Shown: one piece after another, positions 46,953 to 56,348 of the stretch
Layout: the number at the start of each line of letters is the position of its first letter
Position numbering within the stretch: the stretch's first letter is position 1
From: Phycisphaerales bacterium
GTDB taxonomy: Bacteria > Planctomycetota > Phycisphaerae > UBA1845
NCBI GenBank assembly: GCA_020639115.1
Contig: JACKHG010000013.1
Span: 65,118-129,117, forward strand
Length of the DNA: 64,000 nucleotides
Direction of reading: 5' to 3'
Made by a program: the position numbers and the translations under genes
Notes under the pieces: generated by a model
What the model was told of the DNA's origin: nothing
Databases searched by the model: none
What the model saw: the letters and a program-made list of their open reading frames with translations, nothing else

Positions 46953-48725
46953 TTACCTGCCAGCGTCGCATTCACCCCTTAACAGCTCCTGAATGCAGTC
47001 CAGCAACTCGGTGAACTGCTGGATCCGTCGTTGATCAGGGGCCGCGTTGGTCATATCCTGCGATCTTGAGCACGTATCGATCAGGTAGTGGCTCGAACCG
47101 CGCCCTTGAGAACTTCCGGAGGTAGGCATCGACCGCACGCCGTCGCCAACCATACGCGGGCGATGTTGCTCGCGCTTTCGTGGCATACGTAAGTTGTAGT
47201 AGAAATTTGCGGGATCGGATCGGTAACTGTCGACCAGCTAAATGCGTTCACATCGTCCCCAGCCATGACCGCCTTCATGATCTTGCCATGCACTCGGCAG
47301 CTGAGCGAAATCCGCGGTGACGCCTCGCCGGCCTCACGGCCATCTCGTGGATACCTGTTCGAACTCGCTTCCAGGCATCTCGTCTGGCGGAACACGGTGC
47401 AGATGCCTCGAGAACTCGACAACGGTGAGCTGCTTGGGATCCTTCGGTGAAACACGTAGTGCCAGAGGATGATCTCGTGCATCCCGAAGGCGACCTCGGC
47501 GCAGAATGTCGTAGTCGCGCTGTACCGTACGGCGGCTGGAATTGCGGTACGGGTGCATCCGATTGCCCCATTTCGTGGGCAGCGTGGAGACGCTGTCGGC
47601 ACGTCCGTGGAAGTTCATCGGGATGTGCGGCTCGTTGAGAACGTCCGTCCGGTACGCCCGCTGCATTGTTTGCGTGGGGGTAGACGTCGTAACGAAGTCG
47701 AAGCCACCTTCTTTCATGGCGGTGCGAAAAATTACTCGGGGCCGCCCACAGCGAAACGCGTCCTCGATAATCGCCACGCTTTGCTCATCAGGTATGCTAA
47801 GGCCTCGTCGGCCTGACAGCGCGACAGGTCGTACGCGATACCGCCGTCGGCCGGATGCGGCGCTCACTTGCAGGATGTGCATGTAGCGGTGCAGCGCCCG
47901 GCAGGTTCTCGTTCCTGCCGTGTTGATGAGGTTGTTGTACCGCGGCCGGGATATTGCCGCCCTCAGGGCCCGCCGCCAGAACACGCTCTCATCAGTTCGC
48001 GCTTCTTGGTGTGGCTCTGCCCGCCGTTGAAACCGGCGCGCGGACGGGTTGCGCGCCCTTGGCCATTGCCCGATGCCCCTCGTACGCGTTCCGCACCTGC
48101 CAGTCCGGCGGCGACGTGAACAGGTAGAACGCCAAGGTCCGCTCCAGCTCGACCGTCTCCCGTGTCGTCCTTGATCGTCGAAGACTTCAGGTCCGCGCGT
48201 TGGTGAGCAGGTTGTACGCGTTGTACGGCACGCGGCGTACCTGCCCGCTCATGGCCATCAGCTCTCTCACGCGGGCCGAGGATGTTGCCGGAACAGGTTG
48301 TCAAAGTAGTGCGCTGATAGGCAGCCGCCAGCTTGTCGTTCTCGCCCATCCCGACTTGATCGTGTCAGTGAAGACAGGATCGCGCGTCATCTCCGGCTCC
48401 ATCCAGCTCTGCGGCCTCGCGTGCTTCCGTGCCAGGCCCGCCCGTTGATCCAGCTCGGAACTCTGCGACGAAGTGTCTTGGTCACCGGCAACGACGCGTA
48501 GACCATCACCTTGTGTCGAGCCAGGCCTCCAGGTCGTCGCAGGCGCGTACAGCAGCAAAAGTCGAGGCCCCCTCCTTCGCGTCCCCGCAGAGTTTAGCCG
48601 ATTTGGGAATTGCCTTTTCGAGGCTGGCTGCTCGCCTCCACGCCTTTCACTCGGAAAGATGTTCTCATCCTTGAAATTCATGCTTCCACTCCCACCTGGT
48701 CGCGGGTGAGCACCTTCTTCGCCAT
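46953..48725 (-). pseudogene. pepF: Oligoendopeptidase F (M3 family), frame-broken
   Basis: Read across frames from ATG 48725 (MAKKVLTRDQVGVE) to the TAA-side end LLDCIQELLR at 46953, the segments follow PepF in order. They include NFKDENIFPSERR, STFAAVRACDDLEAWLD, KVMVYASLPVT, GMGENDKLAAAYQR, RRVPYNAYNLLTNAR, AYEGHRAMAKGA, the IMNFHG-type MNFHGRADSVSTL, the zinc site HEMG with RMHPYRNS after it, MHEIILWHYVF, VFRQT and DPIPQISTTTYV. The total length, about 590 codons, is right for the family. The enzyme degrades oligopeptides in the cytoplasm. More than ten shifts are needed; a minus-strand terminator follows. Confidence 0.78.
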
Positions 48726-49099
48726 CGTCACCGGCACGCGGGCCCGCCGCATAACTCACCGCCCAGCATCAAGATCGTCCATCGTCGAGCCGGACCACTT
48801 CGTCTGCGCCTCATGCATCCTCGCGGCGGGAACTCGTCATCTTTGATCGTGACCGCGGCATTGCCATCGCCCAACAAGTGATTCAATAGCCGCGGCTGAG
48901 AACTGACACCGCGCTGGCCGCTACCGGTGCGTTGGCGACTAAACTCCGGCGGTCGATGGTTTGGACCGTAATATCATTCTTGTCGAGATGTGGCGACACA
49001 GGTGGTCGGTCAGCCCATCTGGGTTCAATTCGGCGGCGTCAGCCATCGCGCACGACCGCTCCGCAAACCAGCGTCCGGACAACCTGCGATATAGCGGTG
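48726..49099 (-). other. Unresolved stretch upstream of pepF
   Basis: It holds minus-strand fragments such as LNHLLGDGNAAVTIKDDEFP and MADAAELNPDGLTDHL in different frames. It may contain a small gene or the end of the carbamate kinase gene. I could not name it. Confidence 0.3.
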
Positions 49100-49868
49100 C
49101 CCGCACGGGCCGGCATTGCCGCGACCACTTACGTTGAACCGGATGCCCGCCGATCTTCCGGACCCAGCATATCGCCCGGAGGCGGCCTCCTCGGGCAGCA
49201 CGCCTCACCGTGGCGTCGTCACTCAAAACAGTCCGCGCCTTGCGCATGGTTAAGGGCACGCGTCGCGCCAGGTTAAACGATCGCGGCGATAATCACGTCC
49301 GTCTCCGCCCAGCGGCGCTGGTCAGGTCGCGTCATTTGACTTCCGCCTCGACCCGTCCCGCTTGCCGTCAATCGGCATACTGACGATTTCCCCACCTGCA
49401 CCAGCGAGGGCGATCGTGTAGCCCCTCGTCGAGCGCCGGATCGTTCGATCTCTGGATTGCGCGCGGTACCGGCGGCTGCCACGCGCGCCAGCGCCGGGAC
49501 CTCTACCACCGTCCTTTCGCCGCGTCGATCGTCGCGCCATCGCCGATGATCTCTGGCTAATCGGCAATAAACGCCGGGATCCTGCATCTAACACCGTCGT
49601 GACACGCCGCTGGGTCCCCAGCGGGTTGCCGCGTACATCTCGTTGCGCTGGCGAATCGCCGCCGCCTGCGTGTCGCGACGGCCTGATCGTGAGTTCGCGG
49701 CCGCCTCATCCACCGGCCCGTTGCCGTGCGTGATGATCAACGATGACCTCGGCGGTCGCGACATTGCACCGTGATGCGGCGCTGCTGAGCACTGCGCGTC
49801 ACGTCGTTTGCGGCGATTACCGAGTTTCGATCTTGTGGGCCAGCGCTTGCCGTCAAAGGGTCGCTCAC
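49100..49868 (-). pseudogene. arcC: Carbamate kinase, frame-broken
   Basis: Across frames the minus strand gives, in order: an LGGN-like start, NVATAEVIVD, ITHGNGP (the family's THGNGPQVG), a basic stretch with VVEVPALARVAAAG, GKRDGVEAEV-like DGKRDG, AETDVIIAAIV, RALNH, TVLSDDATV and MLGPK/E as in SMGPK. These match the carbamate kinase sequence from N- to C-terminus. The enzyme makes ATP from carbamoyl phosphate. Sitting right after ygeW, it would use the carbamoyl phosphate that a carbamoyltransferase releases. Ends are approximate; the GTG at 49868 is a guess. Confidence 0.62.
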
Positions 49869-50869
49869 ATCGTCGTCGCACTTCTTGTTGGCGCTACCGC
49901 CGTGTGCAACCGGTTCTCGCCTCCTGGAAGACCACCGACTGCGGGCATCTGGTCTGCCGCGTCCGTCTGCTGATCGCCAGCAAGGCAGTGCGTATAGATA
50001 GCGTCGCCGCGCCAGCTTCATCCGCCGCTCGTCGCAGATCCAGTCCGCGCCCGCATCGCGTTCATCGCCAGGCACTCGCCGTCGTCTGCCGCATCTCCGG
50101 CGTCCTTCGCGTCCGCGGCAACGGAGCATCAGGTCGTAAACTTTAATATGGATAGACGATCTCCGTCTTCCCCGAACGCCGCGTCCATGCTGTCCACCAC
50201 CTCGAACTTCATTGCTTGCCCGCCTCCTTGGCGTTCTTGCCTGAGCGCGCTCCATGGTGCGTCGATCAGCTTGTAGCGGGGGTGAAGCCCAGCGTGACGT
50301 CAGGCCATCCGCGTCATCGGCGATCAGCCCCTGCGGCACCAGGCGGCTGGCGTGGCCTCACGGCGCGTAGGCTGGCTTCACCGCGATCTTCTGCGCCTTG
50401 AAATCGCCCTTGATTGCTCGCCGGATGGTCGCTGATGTCCGCAAGCGTGCCGTCAGGTGATCCGTCGCGCCATGTTGATCACCGGCACGTCGGTGCCGCA
50501 GACGACCTCGCCGCCACTTGTTGCCCTCATCGAGGATCAGGTCGTGGCGGATGGCGATGCCGTGCCCCATCGAGCCGATGATCTTTCTTCCCGTGTCGTA
50601 GAGCCGCCGTCGCCGTGGGCGATCTGCATTAGCCCACGAGTCGAAAATGCGTGCGCTTCGAGCTGCGTCGCCCCGCCTCCGAGCGGGTACGCGTCCGCGT
50701 GCTGTTGTCGAAGTGGCAGGAAACCGTCTGGTGCGGCAGCAACTGCGTGGAGTTCGCCGCGGTAAACCCAGCCTTCAACTCGTCAGCCGGAGTCGAAACG
50801 AGGCCGTCGAGCTCCGCCCGCGAAAGTCCTGCGTCTCGTCTTAATTCAGCCCTTCAGATCAATCGCCAT
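49869..50869 (-). pseudogene. ygeW: YgeW-type knotted carbamoyltransferase, frame-broken
   Basis: From ATG 50869 (MAIDLKG) the frames give LSRAELDGLVSTPADELKAG, the carbamoyl-phosphate loop HFDNSTRTRT, MQIAHGD, IRHDLILDEGNKW, GTDVPVINMA, KIAVKPAYAP, DVTLGFTPA, KFEVVDSMDAAFG, LAMNA, DWICDERRMKLA and YTHCL. Order and spacing follow YgeW, the carbamoyltransferase tied to purine and selenium-linked gene sets. FRDNSTRTR with IAHGE-type motifs separates it from ornithine and aspartate transcarbamylases. Its substrate in any organism is not firmly known. It follows ygeY by about 100 bases containing a strong hairpin. Confidence 0.72.
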
Positions 50870-50918
50870 TGAAAACTTTCCTCGTAGGGCGGAGCCATGC
50901 CCGCGCCGAAGATCCCGC

Positions 50919-50940
50919 GCGGCACAGGTGCCCGTGCCGC
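50919..50940. repeat. Hairpin between ygeY and ygeW
   Basis: GCGGCAC (50919-50925) and GTGCCGC (50934-50940) are perfect 7-bp arms with an 8-base loop. Nearby bases (AGGAAGCGG to the right, GGGCGGAGCCATGCCC to the left) resemble dispersed intergenic elements. It may be a processing or attenuation site in the ygeY-ygeW transcript. Confidence 0.5.
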
Positions 50941-50965
50941 CTTCTCCGCTTCCTTTCTGGGCGCT

Positions 50966-52178
50966 CTACCCCGCATCCACTTGAACTTCGTCGCGCCAAT
51001 CCGCCAGCACCGTTCGTCGCGTACATCCCAAAACGCCGCGTAAATACCGCACGACTTTCGTCAGGTGCTAATCAGCACCAGTCGTTGCGTTCACCGTGTA
51101 CTTCCATCCCTCCACAGCGGGCCGAACCCACACTTTGGAATGCCGCATCCCGCGATCGATGCACCGTTTCGTGCTGAACGTCCAGCGCCCCACCGTCGGC
51201 GGCGGCTTCTGGAACCGGCGAATTTGTACGTGCACCGCCGCCTGCACCTGCCGGGCACGATCCTCGTCCGGGCTTTCACGTGGGGAAGTACTTCTGCCGT
51301 CTCGCCGTCAGCCCCGTGTGGCTCGGCTTTGCGCGTAACGCCTGCTTCACCGTCGCGTCGACATCCGCCCGCTTGATCGCCTCCTTGACCTCCTTCCACC
51401 CGCCGAGACCTTCGTGCTCCGCCACGGTGAGCCGCCGGTCGAGATGGATGTACCTTGCCAGCACCGCACTTGTGCTCGGCGTCTGGCGGTCGATGGCGAC
51501 ACCGTGATCGTGCGTGCCGAGAACATCCCGCTGGCGGGTGTTGAGCTTCTCGTCTCGTTGACGGTCTTCGCCATCTTGTAGATGGCGTTCATATATCTCC
51601 GGCATCGAGCTGCGTGGCAGCCGCCCTTCGATCCCACGCCGATCTCCATCCGCCCGCCGTTTACCCAGAGAATGTTGCAGTTCGTCAGGTCGGTCACGAC
51701 GACGCAGTCCGGCGATCTTCTCTCATTGACGATGTACTGCCAGCGGCGTCGCAGTCCTCCTCCCATCACCGTGAAGGTCAGCTGGCGGCGACCAGTCCTT
51801 GCTCTCGCGGCTTTGGGTCGCCAGCGGATAATCCGCCAGCATGCGCCATCGCGGCTCTGGTCGCCCGCGCCGAACATGCGTCTTGATCAGCGCACCGTTG
51901 GTCGTGCTTCCACTCCGTCGCGCACCGAGCGCCCATCGCGTGCGAAAAATCGATCGCGATCAAACGCCGCGCCCTTGCCGATCCGCGTGCAGGTTGCCCA
52001 TGCCGGTCAGCATGATGATCGAGTCGTACGCCGTGGCCTGCGGTTTCTGCTTGATGCAGGCGATCTGCGCCCTCCTCAGCCGATTCGCTGGGGATCGCGA
52101 CCATCGCGCGGGAACTTCACCATCTTCTTTCGATGCTTCTTCGCCTCCCGGCAGCTTCACGGCTGCATAATCCGTCAT
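50966..52178 (-). pseudogene. ygeY: YgeY-type M20 metallopeptidase/hydrolase, frame-broken
   Basis: From ATG 52178 (MTDYAAVKLPGG) the frames yield MVAIPSESAEEG, GMGNLHADRQG, IAID, EWKHD, LTFTVM/MEED-type, WQYIVNERRSPDCVVVTD, NGGRMEIGV, IYKMAKTVNE, YIHLDRRLTVAEHEGLG, ARRQKYFPT, TFSTKRC and IPKCGFGP, all in the order of YgeY. Its length (about 404 codons) equals the family's. YgeY is an M20-fold hydrolase found with Se-dependent molybdenum hydroxylases. The substrate is not established. It is the first gene of the minus-strand run and divergent from the xanthine dehydrogenase gene. Confidence 0.75.
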
Positions 52179-52287
52179 CGATGTCATTCCCACCTCGCAA
52201 ATCGCTGAAACGCACCGCGGGAACCTGTCGGCGCTTCCATCAGCCTGCAAGGCCGGGAGATCACGCCTGTTGCCTCCAGCACCGCAG

Positions 52288-52304
52288 GTCACGCGTCGCG
52301 TGAC
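52288..52304. promoter_or_regulatory. Palindrome GTCACGCG-T-CGCGTGAC
   Basis: Perfect 8-bp arms around one central base, in the shared ygeY/xanthine dehydrogenase promoter region. Operator-like; the protein is unknown. Confidence 0.5.
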
Positions 52305-52307
52305 GAA

Positions 52308-52324
52308 ATGTAACCTATTTACAT
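52308..52324. promoter_or_regulatory. Palindrome ATGTAA-CCTAT-TTACAT
   Basis: Perfect 6-bp arms with a 5-base spacer, three bases after the previous palindrome. The spacing and AT content resemble dimeric regulator sites such as those of the CRP/FNR group, without matching a known consensus. Confidence 0.5.
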
Positions 52325-52548
52325 CAGCCTCGGCACGCAATGGCGTGCCTCCTTGTCTGCCATCCGTGCCCTACCCGACCGCGGACGGCTGGCACAGCCA
52401 CCTGCCGATCGGGCGGCACAAACCCTCGAGCCGAACGTTTGAACCTCTGCCACTTATCACAATAATGTCCTTGTTCGGGTGAGAGGCTGAACGCGCCTTT
52501 CCGCACCAGGGCTGTTCCCCGTTGGCCTTCCGAGGCTCAACCGACCTG

Positions 52549-55114
52549 CTCAAAGGACATTCGGTTCCACCCTCAACGGCCGTCCGGTGACGCACCGGTC
52601 AGCCGGACCGCAGCCTGCTGAACATGCTGCGTGAAATTCGACATCATCTCGCCGAAGAACGGGTGCGAGCGGGCCAATGCGGCTGCTGCACCGTCTGGAG
52701 TCAACGGCAAGCCGCGGCTCTCCACGCCAGAAGCGGAAGGTGCGGAATGAGACAGCCGCGAGATCACTGACCCTCGGGCCAGGACCCCACCATCCGCCAA
52801 CAGGTCGCAGAGGACGCGTTCGTCGCCTCCGGCGGCGTGCGGTGCAGGTTGATTCTGCATCCCAGCTTCGCCGCGCACCATCAGCCTCGTCGAGAACCCC
52901 GACCCGTCGTGCGGGAAATCACCGGAGCCTTCCACTCAAGATCTCTGCGCTGCACCAGCTTCACACCAGATCATCGACGCCGTCGAGACCTACGCGAAGA
53001 TGCGCTTGGGCGGTCCGCCGCCGTCGCGTTCGTGCCTCGGCGGCGTCGGCACCGCCCTGCCGCTACCTCGGCCACGAGGTCCGTGCTCGGCGAAAAACCC
53101 TACGTGGACGACCTCAAGGGCCCGGCATGCGCTCCGCGCTAAACCCTGCAACTCTCGACACCCTTGCTTCCCTGGTCAAAGGGCATCGTCACCCACTCAA
53201 GCGGAGGCGGTCACCAACGTGCGGGTCATCACAGCCGCTGGCGATACGAAGACCGCTACGTCGGGCTGATCGAACAGGACAGCCCGTACTCGTCGCGTCG
53301 GCGAGAAACCCCACTGCGTCCGGCGACATCCTCGCGATCGTCGTCGCCGAGACCAAAATCGCGGGCAGCCCGCCGCCTCGTCGAAATCGAGTACGAGGTC
53401 CGCACGCCACGTCCGCCAGCCCACGCGACGCCCTCGAACCGGACGCCGCGAAATCCACCGAAGGGCAACCTGCTCCAGCAAGTCCACGATCCGCGGCGAC
53501 GCCGGCGGCGAAAAAACGCTACGTGGTCGAGCACACCTTCGCGCCCAGCATCAGGCACCTTTCGCCGATGAGGGCGTGCCTGGTACAGCCGGCGCGACTT
53601 GCTGGTCTACTCGCCCGGACGGGGCGTCTTTGCGACGACCGCCGGCAGATCGCCAGATCCACAGGTACATCCCCATCCGGCTCGAGGGTCGAACTGGTCG
53701 CCAGCAGCGCGCGTTCGGCAACAAGGAAAGTTTATGGGCGTGCAGGGTCAGACTGGCCACGCTGGCAACCCCACCTGGCACTGACGCCCCAGTCAAGCGA
53801 AACGCTCTCGCGGCCAGGCTTCCGCCACCATCCCAAGCGTCACCGATCAGAGATGATGCGCTTCGGGTGGGTTGCGACGCGGACGGCCGCGCCTCACCGC
53901 ATTTTTGCGCCCGCTGATCGGCGACAAGGCGCGTACGCCTCCGTCAGGGGCAAAGGTGTCGAAGCGGGCCGCAGGCTTGCAGCTACCGCGATGCGACGTC
54001 GACGTCAGGCACTGGCGGTCTGCAACCCGCGCCGTGCGCTTGCCGTTGCGGCTTCAGCAGCAGTCCGCACGTTCGCGATCGGCTGCATGGATAGACTGGC
54101 GGGCAGGTCGGGATCGATATGGCTGGGGAATGCGGCGCAGCACGCTTTGGCATCACTCCGCCAGGGCGATACCTTCGCGATCCGGCCAAACTCGACAAAC
54201 CCGTTCGGTCCGGAGCAAACGCTGCTGGCGGTCAAAGGATCAGTACCGCGCGCCCGCAGAAGTACGCCGTGGCATCGCCTGCGGCATCGGGCATCAGCAG
54301 GATGCTGACACAGAGCAAGTGCTGCTGACCGTCGAGACGACAGCACCGTGACCATCCATGCAGGTTTCACCGAGATGGGCCAGGGCGCCTTCTGCCCGTC
54401 TCTGCGTGCAGTTCGCCTGCAGGAGTCTTGGCTACCCCCGCGCGCGTCTTCCACGCGACGACCGACACCACTTCACCGAACTCGATTGCGGGCACAGACC
54501 ACGGCGAGCCGCATGCCGTGCTGGCCGAAGCAACGCCATGCATCGACATGACGCAAGCTCAAGGCCGACCTCGACGCAGACGATCGCTGCAGGATCTTCG
54601 CGGACGGGAATACTTCGGCAACTACGCGTTGCTGCGAATACACCGCAAGCTCTGGCGCGGGTCGGTCGAATCCCCGCACGCACACCTCTGCGGCTTCGCC
54701 CGCAGGTGGTCATCCTCGACGACGATGGCTTGCTGAAAAGGTCATCGCCGCCCGCGACGTGGGCAGGTGATCAACGAAACTGCTCGGCGGCCAGCTCGAA
54801 ACTCCCGTGCACATGGGTCTCAGCTGCACGCCCTCACCGAGACTTGCGTCTGCGGGTGAAATCCAGGCCAAATCGCGCCTGCGGCGTGCTCCGCCTTCCC
54901 TACATGCCGAGGTGGAGTGATCTTTGTCAGTGCCCGACCCCAGGTGCCCTACAGCGCCGGGGCGTCGGCGAGATCGTCTGGTGCCGACCGCGGGCGCACG
55001 TCCGCCAGGTGCGCTCTGCGCGTTCGACAAGACCCACGCCGCTTCGCGCTGCCCATGAAGACGCGCGCCGCCGCCCGGGCCATCTGGGACAAGCGTTTCA
55101 AGCCCGGCAAGTGA
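52549..55114 (+). pseudogene. Selenium-dependent-type xanthine dehydrogenase/molybdenum hydroxylase (fused FeS and Mo domains), frame-broken
   Basis: Segments in the three plus frames follow one polypeptide of about 850 residues. The [2Fe-2S] domain has STLNGRPVT, GQCGCCTV and FCIPA-like, then LC-CTSFT where the second cluster motif is expected. The Mo domain has GEKPYVDDLK, VTNVRVITAA, GDILAIVVAET, YVVEHTFAP, RHHPKRH, AIGCMDRLA, TIHAGFTEMGQG, GVGEI and the end MKTRAAARAIWDKRFKPGK with stop at 55112. The single-chain 2Fe-2S/Mo layout and the neighbours ygeY and ygeW fit the selenium-dependent xanthine dehydrogenase family, which hydroxylates purines. No start codon is clear; about 52549 is estimated. 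Over fifteen indels. Confidence 0.75.
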
Positions 55115-55169
55115 GCCGCGAGGCCCGCGATGGCGACGACCGCCCACAAGACGCTAAAGACGACGTGCG

Positions 55170-56200
55170 ATGCAGGTGTGCTTCGCGCTGTTCATCACTG
55201 ACATCAGGTTTTCTCCGTCGACCTCGACACCGCCGAGCGCCGCATCCGCGCCGCAACGCACCGCGAGTTCATCCGCCGCAAGCACAAGGCCCCGCGTTAC
55301 TTCCAGTTTCAGACGCCGCCGCTGCGCGCCACGGTCCAGGCTGATCGCATCACCGTCGCCGGGTACGCCACCGAGCCGGCGATCGACTTCATCATCTACG
55401 ACTTCGGCGCGGTCACCGTGGTCTACCGCCTCCCCCTGTGCGGCCCGCTCGCGGACATCCACCGCCTCGGCCTCGAACTCTACGACAACGAACCGCTCCT
55501 CGCCGACGCGCAGCGCCGCGTCGAGCAGCTCCTCGACGTGATCGCACCCGACATCGCCAAGGCCCACCAGCCCGGCATCTGTCAGGGACTACCTCATTTT
55601 CCAGTTCGCCGCGACCACGCCGCCGCTGGATACCGCAGGCCGCTACCGCCAGCCCCCACGCCCAGCCACTCGCCCAGTTGCTCCGCACGCACGAGGCCGA
55701 GCCGCTCTCCGCCTTAGGAGGTGAGATTCCTCGCCTGCCGCATCGCCTGGCGCTCCAGCCTGATCGTATCGACTGGAACGCCGCCTGCTCGTCGGCGGGA
55801 GATGGATGACGTGTAGGCGGTATCGAATACGCCAACGTCAGGCACCTATCGAGATGCGCTTCCTCGACGACCAGCTCGACGCGGCTAGCCGGGCATTACC
55901 TGCAGTTCTCCCACCGCCGTTGGCCGCGCTGGTGGTCGCTCCGTCCGCAGCCGCTTGCAGTAGCCGGGCAAAATCGCCGCCTCCCGGCTCGACAGCGCAT
56001 CCTCTTCGAGGTGAACAACACGCTCAGCGCTCCGGCGACCTACCTCGCCCGCGTCTACCGCCTCGCCGCCCAGCGCTGCACCTCGCCGAGTGCGGCATCA
56101 CGCCAAGCTCGCCGACCAGCAGAACGCCCTGCGCATGGAAATCCTCGAGTGGATCATCATCATCCTCATCGCCCTCTCCATGGTGCTGTCGTTGAAGTAG
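55170..56200 (+). pseudogene. RMD1/DUF155-like membrane-anchored protein, frame-broken
   Basis: From about 55170 one frame gives REFIRRKHKAPRYFQFQTPP, then FIIYDFGAVTVVYRLPLCGP and LLADAQRRVEQLLDVIAPDI. After breaks the fragments MRFLDDQLDAA, NNTLSAP/TYLARVYRLAAQR and ADQQNALRMEILEWIIIILIALSMVLS end at the TAG 56198-56200. An internal FGAV-type strand and a C-terminal helix with EWIIIILIA are marks of RMD1/DUF155 proteins, whose molecular function is not settled. It follows the xanthine dehydrogenase gene by 55 bases but need not belong to it. Confidence 0.5.
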
Positions 56201-56348
56201 GTTGGCGCTGCCGATCTCGTTGCCTCAGCGTCCACACAACCACGCCGGCGGCTGACGACCACACCATGAAAATCGAGCGTTCCCTGTTAGGATTTCATGG
56301 TGTAGTCTGGCGTCATGGTCGCCCCAAAAACGGCATCGCTTGCAGAAT

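Larger units (their letters stand above)
52179..52548. promoter_or_regulatory. Divergent promoter region between ygeY and the xanthine dehydrogenase gene
   Basis: About 370 bases with two strong palindromes side by side (52288-52304 and 52308-52324) and no credible gene. Both transcripts should start here, so one regulator could govern both directions. Promoter hexamers could not be assigned with confidence, in part because the sequence here may carry indels. Confidence 0.5.

Noticed and set aside
50800..50869. Ornithine or aspartate transcarbamylase call for the STRTR protein
   Set aside because: The surrounding motifs (FDNSTRTR with IAHGD, DSMDAAFG, DWICDERRMKL) and the ygeY neighbour fit YgeW better.
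50216..52208. Plus-strand frames in the ygeY/ygeW interval
   Set aside because: Short and motif-free; all recognisable protein similarity here is on the minus strand.
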